Assembly (NCBI RefSeq): GCF_040954835.1
Contig: NC_090711.1
Coordinates: 17,231,001 to 17,295,000, forward strand
Origin: Lepisosteus oculatus
Lineage: Eukaryota; Chordata; Actinopteri; Semionotiformes; Lepisosteidae
Reading direction: 5' to 3'
Length of the DNA stretch: 64,000 nucleotides
Shown: in pieces, positions 39,101 to 51,100 of the stretch
Layout: each line of letters begins with the position of its first letter
Position numbering within the stretch: position 1 is the first letter of the stretch
Notes under the pieces: generated by a model
Told to the model about the DNA's origin: nothing
Seen by the model: the letters and a program-made list of their open reading frames with translations, nothing else
The model's database searches: none
Position numbers and translations under genes: made by a program

Positions 39101-42100
39101 CAAAATCTGTAGTTTGGCCAGGGGTGCCCAAACCTTTGCAAATGTATGTGCATGCCAGAAACACACCACCTACATTCAAGTTTCTGGGAGACCGGGGTAC
39201 CAGGGAAAGAGTGAGAAAAAGAGATGGTTTGATTTTTTAAAGGAGCTAAGGTTTCCTTCTTCTACATTGTGTCTTGCAAAAAGAATCGGCCCCTTCCAAC
39301 AGTGTCTTATTTTGGTGACTTAGAAATGATCTAGGAAAAACATTTAAGCAGGCATTTAATCAAAACTTAAAAGCTCAAACTAAACATTTTTTTGGTGTTA
39401 GCAGAAACTGCAATGAAAAATATAAAACTGTTTATTTCTTACAGAAAAAGGAATTCAACATTTCCTTTATAAAAATCATTTCTGTCCTCTGGGAACAAAC
39501 ACTATCACCATCCTAATACAACAAGCAAATAACACCTCTGTCCTTTACAACACAGTTTGTCTTTCCATTGAAAACTGTTACAATGAGTAACACACTCTAT
39601 TCTACGTATTAACAAATCACTGGTAACACCACCAATAATGTCTGATGTCAGTCCTCTACTACAGTCAAAATACTTCACCTCTAACATTTATCAGCAAAAG
39701 GACCTCACAACTTGTTATTGCTGCACAACAACATGTTATTGCTGTTCTGTACAGCAGACAATACATAACATCTCATCTCTATAATGACACACTTTTCCTC
39801 TGTCCTGTACAACTCAAAACAAGTGTTGTGTTTATTGTAATGTGACTCCTGCAGGTTTATCTCAGAACAGTTCTGTGATAGAAGGACCTTTAGGCAGGCT
39901 GCATGCTGTGGGGAATTTATACACTGTGTACCTGGAGAACCAGACTGGACTGTGGGAGATCAATGTCACATCCTCAAGGCCTTGCAGCATCAAAGTCACA
40001 GGTGAGCTCTCTCAGTCTCTCATTAATGCTAGAATTAATGGAGTTTGTGGTTTTGTATGATCGTGAATGCAGTTTTACATCTTTTGAATTAAGGATATGA
40101 TGTTGTGTATAATACAACTTGCATTATTTGTAGAAGTTGAAGATGACTTTTCAAGGTAAGAGTGCTGGGTATTGTTTTCATGGCATCACTACACATTTCT
40201 GTATAGTAATTATTTTCTTTGGCTTCTTGGTTTATTTCTTAAGAATTCTCTCTTTTAAGGATTAGAGACTGTTTGTCACGATCGCTACTCCTCCTCCTAA
40301 GGGCGCTCCAGCCCTTCCTCGTTCTGTCCCATTACCCACACCTGTTCCTTATTTCAGCCCCACTTCAGTTCCACCTTAAATGCCAGACGCAGACGTCACT
40401 CGAGGCTCTTCATTAAATCCCGTTTCGTGAGAGCCCGGGTCCTGCTGCGTCTGCTGCATTATGGTTTTAACTCTGTTGCTGATCCCCCCCGCCGGTTCCA
40501 ACCCGGTTCCCGTTCTTTTTCCCCCGGATGGATTGCCTGGCCATGGACTTTAGCTTCTGTCTTGGATTACCAGTTTGGACTTCTACATGGATTGTTTGCG
40601 CCGGAATCACTACCCCTGGACACCTGCACCCCTTGGACATGCCCCCGTCTCCATACCCTCTCCTGCATGACTTTTTCCCCATTGTGTCGTCTGCATAGGG
40701 CCTGGAAAGAACTGTTCGTGACACTGTTTACAGAGATGATTTTGTGTTGCGAAGTTCTTCAAAATTATAACTAGGTAAGGTGTGTATGGTAGCACAGTGG
40801 TTAGCGTTGCTGCCTTACAGCTACAGAGCCCCTTGGTTCCATTTCTGGGTGTCATGACTAGTGCTGCCCCTGGACATGTAGGTGTTACAGACCCAATAGC
40901 TAGGCTTCCGGCACACACCACAGGCACAAGACAATGTGGCACCAAGCCAGCCTGAGGTGACACTGTCTCCTCGAGTCTGGGGATGGAGTTGGCTGCAGGG
41001 TGTTACTCTCATCAGATTTGGATAGTGGGATGGAGGACAGCCTGCTGGAGTTGGCCAGGGTGCAAATAAGCAGATTGACTGACTGGAGAGCAGGAAGGGG
41101 AGGTGCAGGATGGGAATGAGCCACCAAAGTCCAGAGCTGTGTTTCATCTAAAAGGCATTGCAGGAACGAGGAGTCTGACCTCCCTGGCCGGCAGGAAACT
41201 CCCAATAGGGGACCACAGACCAGGCCACTTTTGCACTGTCAACCTGGTCTCCTGGAAGACAGTCCTCAGGGGAAGCACTGTCTGGAAAAAGACAGAACCA
41301 GATTTCCAGGCACCATCAGGACTGGGCAAGGAGACATCTGCTGAGCTTCTCTCTCAACCACTGGAATCCTCCAGACAGCACAGCCACAGGCAAAGCTCCT
41401 GCTGGAGCCCTAGCGAACTGGAACTTTTAGACAGGCAGGGCATCTACATTAGGATGCTGTTTATAGATTACAGCTCAGCCTTCAACACAATTGTTCCCTC
41501 CAAGCTGGTCCTGAAAATCTGGAATCTGGGCTTTTGCAGTTCCACCTGCAACTGGATACTGGAGTTCATGATGGGTACACCACAGGTACAAGAATGTACA
41601 CTAGGTGGATGCTGCACGTTGGTGGTGGAGGAGAGTCCCTGTTACCTGTAAAGTGCTTTGAGTGGAGTGTCCAGAAAAGCGCTATATAAGTGTAAGCAAT
41701 TATTATTATTATTATTATTATTATTACTCCTTGTTCACCTATGATTGTACAGCCATTTACAACAGCAACCACATTATTAAGTTAGCTGATGACACCACAG
41801 TTATGGAGCTGATCACAATGTTGACTCTGTATAAAGGAGTAAGGTTGAAGTAAGACAAGATGTGAAAAGGGTTAACTTAAGTCAGTTCTGCCTGAAAATT
41901 AGACTTCTAAGCAACAGGAGTTTATGGCAGGAAAGTGAGAACTGATAAGGATTCCAGATGCCAGTTAGGAAAACCCCTGGGGACTTAATCCCTGACCATT
42001 TGGCCAAAAGGCTGTTTAACTGGTGAAACACGTGACCTCCCCCCTTTACCATAATAACGAATGACGTCCGAAGCAGCAAGGAAGGACTATATAAACCTGA

Positions 42101-45100
42101 AGTTTGTAGCAGCACCTTGAACAATATTCCGGTTTTGTTGTTTCTTGTGGGAAACAAGACTTCGGCTTTATTGTTCCTTGCATGGAATAAACTCATCTGT
42201 TTAACTTCATCTCGGGATCCAGAACCTTATTCTTTCGGTTACAACAAGGTAGAGCCCCTAATAAGGATGAACAAGACAAAAGAACTCATTGTGAACTTCA
42301 GGAGACCCAGAGGGAATCTCGCCCCAATCAGTATTGAGGGCAAATGGTCAGCTGCTTCAGATTCCTCGGACTGCAGATCTCCGCCAGCTTGGCTTAGCCT
42401 CACAACACAAAATATAAAACATGAAAGCTGTATTTAGCACATTTCTATTACAATAACCGCCAACAAATGAAGGGTTTTTGAAAGTTTTCAGATCCTGATA
42501 ATTCGATTGAAGACTTTGCATCTAATTTATTTGGGCTGATGACTGTGTCTGTTCACAGGTCAGAGTGTCATCGGTTTCCTGTATTCCTTTGTGCAGCTCT
42601 TTCAGGGACCTCACCCTGGCTTGGCATTGATCGAGGGGCGCCCCCAAGTTGGTAAGATAGGAAAGTCAGTTGTTTCAGGTGAAAATGGGTACATAACAAG
42701 TGAAATGCTGATGGTTGCTTTGGTGTTCTATTAAGTTTCTTTTTTTGTATTGACACAAAGTTTACCTGTGTCACTCTCTCTTTCATCTTCATTTCTAAAA
42801 ATATTTTGATATTTTTCCTACGTTAGCAGAACATAACAGTTTCTTAGATTGACATAACAGACCACTTTAATCTCCAAGTAGATTCTCCAACTTAAAACTG
42901 CTGCTTTTCAGGATTTAGGGCTTCATTCATTCAACTGCAGTAGTATTAGTAGTATAAACTGCATGTATTAAATTCAATTTGGTTAAATTTAGCACACAGC
43001 ATAGCAATCTTGCCAGGTAGAAGATGGAGTTTAGCATGAACAGAAAAACATTATATTTATTATGATATGTAAATAATTCAAATACATTGATATTTTTCAA
43101 TTATGATTTCTGGAAATGTGTGCAATATCTGTATGTAATTTTGTGATTATCCTAATAGTCACCTATAATCTACCTCTCAGCCTTTCTCATTTTTTTTTCC
43201 ACAGGCAAGAATGCCACTCTGTTAGTGTCAGTAACGGGCTCTGAGTCTCTGAGAGTTTCAGAGGTCTCTCTGGTGTCAGCTTCTGGTTCAAGAGTGCAGA
43301 GGGGCAGTATTACTCCACTGGACAGGAATGACAGGAGAGAATATCTGGTGTCAGTGCCCAGTGTACCTGCAGGGCAGTTCAGTGTCTTACTGATTGGGGT
43401 GGACAATACTTCATCCACACCCTTCCAGAGGCAATCCAACACTCAATTCACATCCACCAGCATTGAGGTCAAGGCAAGTAAACACTCTTACCAGCAGTTT
43501 GATGGGTAAGGTTGGGCAAACAAATGTTCAACTGAAATTTGTCTATTTACAATTAATTTAAACAGGACAGATACAGATACTGTCTTTTAAGTTTCATTCT
43601 TTATATGTTTTTGTTTCCTGTGACCTCATAGGGTTAAAATTAAGAGAAAAGAAGTCTGATGTCCTTAGCATGCAATAAACATATCCTAAGCAGTTGAGAG
43701 TAACTATAGTGCTGGCATGATTGTATTACTTTGTGGGGTGATTCACTGGTGAAATAACGTAGATTGTTCACCTCAAAGGCTCAGGCCAACACAACTCTGG
43801 AGCCTGGAAAAGATTTCATCATCCCCTTCACTGTAGCGACCAATGGGATGGGAGAAACATACACCATCAATGCACGAGATGACAAGGGATTCGTCAAAGC
43901 ATTCACAGACAAGTGAGTACAACAAAAAAAAAATAGAGGAAGAGAAACAAACAAATAAGAAGTCATATTACTTTTCTTCTGACATAAATAGTTTAAAATA
44001 AATTATGCAATAGATGTATCAGTAATATTGCCCCAACCCCCGGAGCACTGGATTATTGTTAATAAAAGTCTTGGTACTTAATAGAGCTTAATTTAGTATT
44101 GATTCATTTCCAAACTTTACATATTAGAGGGAGCATATTTCCTCTGTCAGTTGGGTCATGTATGACAATTTCATATTCAGTCAGCAGCTCCACTATAATG
44201 TAATTCTGGAAGACTAAAGTGAGAAATTGCCTCACCAGTTGAATTAAGGAGAAACCTTTGGGAGGCCAGAAAGTCCAATTGCATAGATAAATTTAACAGG
44301 GGTTATTTGTGAAGGATTTTCTTGTCCACAGGGAAATGTGACACATTACTGTATTGTAAGCACTGCTGCAGTAAACTGGATTTCCTTGTTTGACTCCAGT
44401 ACCAGCACATACCTTGTCCGGCTTAGCTTTTGTGATCTGAAAGGGTACAATAATGCTATTCTGTGTTGCAAAAATTGAGATGTTGATACATAATGAAATA
44501 AAAGCCAAGTAGGTTTTGTGATTACAAGCTATGGAGCAGACCTGGTTCTTATTAAACAAGTCTTTATTACTCCAATGTAAAAAATTGAAAGGACTATTAA
44601 TAAGTTTGTGACAATAGAAAATAAGTGAAACCATTTCTGTGGTTTAATTAAACTTTTTTTATTAACCATTAAATATAAATTCCATCCATATAAGTCAAAA
44701 TTTAGCTACAGTACTACATAATTACATCTTAATGTCATGATGCTAGTGTCTGGGGGTTACACAAAAAATAAAAAACTACACAAAGTAAACACAATTTGAA
44801 GTTTTTTTTACCAGATGAAGACATTTCACATGGTAGAATAGGAAGATATAAACAGTTACAAACAGCAGGAGGCCATTTGAGCTATGTTTTCCATTGGATA
44901 GTTATCATTTAGGGTTAGTAACATTTTAACAAAAAGAACCATGTTCAATCACCAGGGTTTGACAAAATTTAGGATTTTCACTTTCACAAATGCTCACGAA
45001 GAGTAATATCTGGTTACATAACTACAGTAACATATCTTCAACTCTTGACCTGCTCTGGGGCAGCTGAACGTATCCTGGAAAAAACAGGAAAAGCTATTGT

Positions 45101-48100
45101 AAAACATTACTAAGATAAACTGAACCTGGCTACATTATGAGTTGAAAACTACAACAAAATTGAAGCGTCATACACTGTATGAATGGCAGCACCCAGAGGC
45201 ATTTGCATTGAAAAAACTTTTTTTCAATATTGTAGCTAGTCAACAAATTAAACAGAAAACTAAAGAAGAAACTTTATTTTACAGTTTGCATATTAGCAAA
45301 TTACTGTTTTTGTCTTGGCTGGAGATTAATGTATAAAAGGTAAGTTACTCTTTTAAAATGTGAGTTGGTCGAACACACTGGGCACACTGCATTTCAGCTG
45401 TGTGATGCCATTAAAGTCAACCTGTAATGGCCATCAGAAAAGAATGTTCTTTAATTACATGTGAGTTGTTTAGGTGGCTGGTTGTTAATCTTACCAGGAA
45501 AATATTATCATAGCGCTAATATTTTTTCAGCTCATGGAGTCATTCTGTCTTATTTTTTTCAGAAAAGCATGTGAGAAGTGAAGGTGCAGGGCTCTCATTT
45601 TGTAAGCATGATACTAGAATGATGTCATCAGCACTTAGACAAGTATTACACATTGCTAGTTTTTTATATCAAAAGGGCTAGTTATAAATAATATTATACC
45701 AGTGAGTTAAAGAATGTATATATTACTTGTCCTGAGGGTGATATTTTTAAGTTACTCATGCAATAATTCCCCTATAGATGTTGCAAATTCAATATTGGTA
45801 TGAGCGTCTACTGAAAACATTTTTAATAATATTGCTTTGAAACTTTAAAAAAAAGTTACTTTAAAAAATAACATTACAAAAATAATTATTATTAACAGTG
45901 CCAAAAGAGATTTTCTTATTAGGCCAGACTCACTGGGTGTCTCTGCATAAGATTGTTATTAATCCTTTATTGTGCAATTATTTCTTGTATTTGTATTATT
46001 CTAATTCTGTTTCAGTTGACTGAAAGTAAGAGTAATTATATTCAAAATTATTCAACTAAAGTAAAAGTGGATGACTAGAAAGTGGCTATGACTAAAAGAC
46101 ATTTTAGTCGACTTGGCTAAGATTATGACTAAATCAGGTGACTGAATTAACACTGCCGGAGCCCCACAGAAAGACTCCTTTTCCTTCTTGAGATAATGCT
46201 GAGAAAATGGCCACCACACAGTGGAGTACAGTGAAATTGCCACATTGCTTGTTCTTAGTTAAGTCTTTGTTCTTTGTTAGCAAGGTTAGTTAGCAAAACA
46301 ATGTGTCTGAATGTCACAGTCCAATAACAACAGCATACACTGCATAACAGTCACTAAACTAACAGAAAATAGTTTAAAATTCAATGTAGTCAGTGCACCA
46401 CTGTACAACACAAGACACACCACTAACTGAAATGCTGTAATGCATCTGATTCCGGAAGGTAAACCAATATCTTACACCAGCTAGTTACAATGCAAAATTA
46501 CACATGATAATGTAAAATGATCATGATCAAAAACATTTATCCACATCAAAGAACTGATTAACCTAACAGAGTAAATTAACATCCTTAACTAGCTACCTCA
46601 GTCCTTAGACCTCAATTCAATTTATTATAACCATTTATTGTTCAAAGTCAAGAAGGCAAACCACCCATGGAAAACAAAGTGCCTGAAGGACCTAGAGCAT
46701 ATCTGTCTTGATAAATGGTCCAAAAAAACTGTGAAGACCAGAACCTCATAGTAGAGTGCAGGTAGCATCTTGTCACTATAAGTCTGATTCTTCTCCCCCT
46801 TCATTGTGTAATGCTCACCAAAAATCCTGACAGAAAATTAGGCCTTGTAGGGAATGTCTTAAATATATAGTCCATTGCAAGTCATCGTGGTTTCACTGTG
46901 CTTGGATACTGTGTTCAGTTCCTTTAGTTTTATCTGAAGATAAATAGAGCAGCCAGAAAAATAGTTGAATATCTGTCGTCTATACAGGTGTGGCTATGTG
47001 GCTTTTGCCCGCCTCACCTCCTACAGTGCTTAGAGGCTAGCCAGGGGACCACCATTCATCAATGTTCCGCCCCCTTACCGCGGTACATCTCCTAGTGGTG
47101 GGGCAGTGACAGGGATGTCTCCCTGTCACCCCCTGCAGCTGGCCTCTCCCTAATTAGTTTTTTTCTTGCCCCCAGGTCCTATCTCTTCTCCTCAGCCATA
47201 GCTAGAAGCTTCCTTTTTCCACCTCCTCCACTAGGTGCTTTACTGCCACTCCCACATCCCCGAGGAGGTGTAACATTGATGTACTTTTAAAGCTTCAGCA
47301 TTCCACTTCCACAGGGCAGGTCTCCAGTGTTGTCTCCAGCCACCTTCTCTGCATTCTGCTGTGAGCTCAGAGTACCTCAGCCTCTTCCTCTCATATGCGG
47401 CGTCTATTACCCTCCTCTCACAGGACTGTCAGTTCTACAAGGAGTACAGTCTTGGTCTCTTCTGTCCACACCACTATATCAGGGCACAGTGCCGTGCTAC
47501 AGATTTGCATTCTTGCAGCCCATCAGAATATGCTGCAGGTTTCTATTGGGGGTGTCACAAAGATGGCAGGCATCCTCCATCCTGTACCGTAGGTGGGGTT
47601 TCTTGGAGCAAGGCAGGATATCATAGGTCGCCCTGATCAGATAACTGAGGTGTGTTTACTGGGACCTTCCACATGTCCTCCAGATGATTTTCCTGTTCAC
47701 CACAGTCTCACACTTAGTACAGCTTCCCTGTTGGCCTTGTGAAACTGCTTTTATCCTCTCCATCTTTCTGACCTCCATGACCACCATCTCTTTCCAATCG
47801 TTCTTGTTGGCTTTGGACCACATGCGAAGTCTGTCTCCATCCTAGTCCTGCTTGACCTGTTTGGATTGATCCAACCACCTCCCTGTGTTGCAGCCTGTTC
47901 ACTGTCTTCTGCATTTAATCTTGTGCCCTCCAACTTCTTCCAGTATGCACCTGGACATTGACACCTCTGAGTGTCTGGTTGCTGGACTCTCTCAGTTCCA
48001 TGATTAGCCTGCTCTTCTCCTGGTTATAGCCTACACTTATGGATTTTATAGGAAGCTAGAGAGAGTTCCTCCCAAAGAGGCCCATCTCTGAGAGACATTG

Positions 48101-51100
48101 TGGGAGGTTTAGCCACTTTCAATTGTAAATGTTGGCTTTTATGTCTATTTTTTCAATTATTGTTGAGGTAATCTCACAGATCTTCACATTATCCTTTGGT
48201 ACAGTATAAATTGGTAGCACCACACCTTGTACTTTCCAGTAATCTGATATCTCTGCTGGATTAATATCTATATAATAGTAGACCATATAATAGCATTAAT
48301 ATTTATTATCTGCCAAGACTTGGGTGGGTTGCTCTGCAATCAGGGGGATGCGCTCTCCGCCTACCGAAATGGAGATCTCATCCTTATCCCCTTCCTGATT
48401 GACAGGCATCTGGACTTACTTGGCTTAAACTTCACTCATGCCCAAGTGATCAGCTCATCCATTCTCCTCAACAATCTGGCTGTGCATGCTGCTGTCCTCA
48501 GTGAGCTCGTGAGGTCTTCCATGCAGGCTGTCGGTAGTGGTAACCTCTGCGATGATGTTAGCCTTATGCCACCTAATGATCTCAAAGGCCACCACGAACA
48601 GAATTGGAGAGAAGGAACATCCCACTGTTATTCAAACTTCCAGTTGCTGCCAGCCTCTTGTATAATCCTGTAGCGCAAAGCACATTTATAAGTCCCTGAA
48701 GTAGTTGATTACCATTCCTTTAACACATTCTGGAAAGTAAAACAAGTCCAGGACAAATGCATTTAAATGCATGTACATTTCAATTACACATGATGTCCTC
48801 TGTGTTACGATCCCTCCCTCCCAGCAACGGAAGAGGCAAAAGAAGGCGTAGTCTTAGTTCATCAGTCCACCTATCAGTGTACTTATTCACCACCACACCT
48901 CCGTCTCATTTTGTATTTAAGCACTAGTCTTTCCCTCCCTCCTCGCTCAGTATTGGGTTTTCCTTTTGAGCTTCTTAGTTGTGCTATGCCTTCTTCCTCT
49001 TGTTACTTTGTTGGTTTTCGGACTTCGTTTTTTTCAGATTATGGCTTGGCTTCGGTACTCACTCCCTGTTCTGGATTACTGGCTTCCCCTGGACTCTCGG
49101 ATGGCTCTTTCGACTACGGTTTTTTGGATTACGGTCTGGCTTCAGTAGCTCACTCCCTGTCTGGATCTCAGGCTTCCCCTAGACTCTCGGATAGCTCTTT
49201 CGTCTTCGGTTTTGGATTACGGTCTGGCTACGGTAACTCACTTCCTGTTTGGATCTCTGGCTTCCCCTGGACTCTCGGCTCGTTCCTTCGACTACCATTT
49301 TTCTTTGGATCATGGCTAGACTTTATCAGCTCCTGCAAGTGGGTTCATTACTTGGTTTCAGTTTCACTTACCGAATCCGTAACAGAATACTGAGCCCTAT
49401 AACATGGACCCAGCGGAGCAAGAGGATAATCGTTCGGTTTTAGATCATCACGGGCAAGCATTACTCCAGTTACAGGCTTCCATCCTACAGATTTCAGCGC
49501 ACCTGTCGGCAATGCCGCCTACCGGTAGTGGTGAAAGTAATGCTGAAGCAGCTGTTTCGGCACAGCCCCAGCCGGCTTTTACACCCGCCCCTCGACCTCT
49601 TCCTCTTACCCCACCTGACAGGTTTGACGGCAACCCTACGAAGTGTCGGGGCTTCTCAGCTCAGTGTGCACTGGTTTTCAGGCTCCATCCTGAAACTTTT
49701 TTTTCTTCTCAGGACAAGATAACCTTTGTAGTTTCTTTGTTAAATGGCCGTGCTCTGCAATGGGCTACTGCTCTATTAGATCGCGAGGCTCCTGAAGTAC
49801 AGAACTACGATCTCTTTTTTGAGAGATTTAAGGTTTTTTTTTGTCGTTCCTCGGCTGGACAAGACTCCGCCTTCCGCCTCTCTTCTATCCGCCAGGGCCA
49901 CAGGTCTGCACAGGATTATGCCATAGACTTTCGAGTAGCAGCGGCTGAGACTCACTGGGATGATTATGATTTTTCTTTTCCGGCAAGGATTATGTGAAGA
50001 AATTAAGGATCACCTGGTATCTATGCCACAGTTGGGCAGAAGCAATTTCCCAGGTGTTAGAATTAGTCAGACGAGTAGAGAAAGATCTTGGACATGAATA
50101 TTAGAGATTTTTTGGCCACCACCTACCAGAACCCTGGACTTGGAAAAACCTATGGAAACTGCCCGCACCCGGTTAACCCCAGAAGAAAGAGAGAGACGCC
50201 GACGAGAGGGTCGCTGCATGTACTGTGGAAAATTAGGACACTTTAAAGCTGACTGCCCGGTGTTACACTCATCTTTGAGGCGCCTTCCTACTACTCAAGA
50301 TCCTGAGGTGAGGGAGAGAATTCGATCCTCTCAGTTTTTTTTCAGGATTTTCCACGCTGTTTTGGGGCAATAAACGGATGCCACTTCTTGCTTTTTTTTT
50401 ACTCTGGGGCAGCGGGGAACTGCCTCCATAGCTCAAAGTTGGAACTTACCCTTGACCCAGGTGACTCCCCCTCTTCGTGTACAATCTTTAGATGGTTCCC
50501 CAGTATCTCCAGGATTAATAAGATGGCAAACTGAACTAGTAAGATTGCAAATTGGCGCCACACACATGGAAGATATCTGGTTTTATCTCCTTGAGACCTT
50601 GCACATCCCCTGGTCCTTGGCTCCAACAGCATGACCCTAACATTTCTTGGTCCTGCAGAGAAATATTTACTTGGGGACCCTGATGTATAAGTAGTTGCTG
50701 CCGTCTTCCTGTAAGAGTTGCATTCACAGAAACACCCCCTTCTGGTGTTCCTACTATACCCCCCAATATTCTGATCTGTAGGAAGCCTTTAATGAGCAGG
50801 AGGCTTTGGCTCTCCCACCCCATCGACCTTATGATTGTGCCATCGACTTTTGCCAGGAACTATCCCTCCTAAAGGTTGTATATTTCCGCTCTCCAATACT
50901 GAATCCGAGGCCCTGAAAGTATATATACAAGATTCGCTGAAGGCTGGAATTATACGTCCATCCACTTCCCCTGCATGTGCCAGTTTTTTTTTTTGTGGGA
51001 AAAAAGGATGGTGGGCTTCGTCTCTGTATTATCGCGGCCTTAATGAAATCACTATTAAGAACCGGTACCCTTTGCCTCTAATTCCTGCAGCGCTTGAGTC

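Noticed and set aside
40427..40774. Plus-strand 115-codon open frame rich in Pro and Leu
   Set aside because: It is inside the solo LTR with CTGTT duplications.
48911..49393. 160-codon open frame as a host gene
   Set aside because: It lies wholly in the 5' LTR of the Gypsy element and arises from internal LTR repeats.
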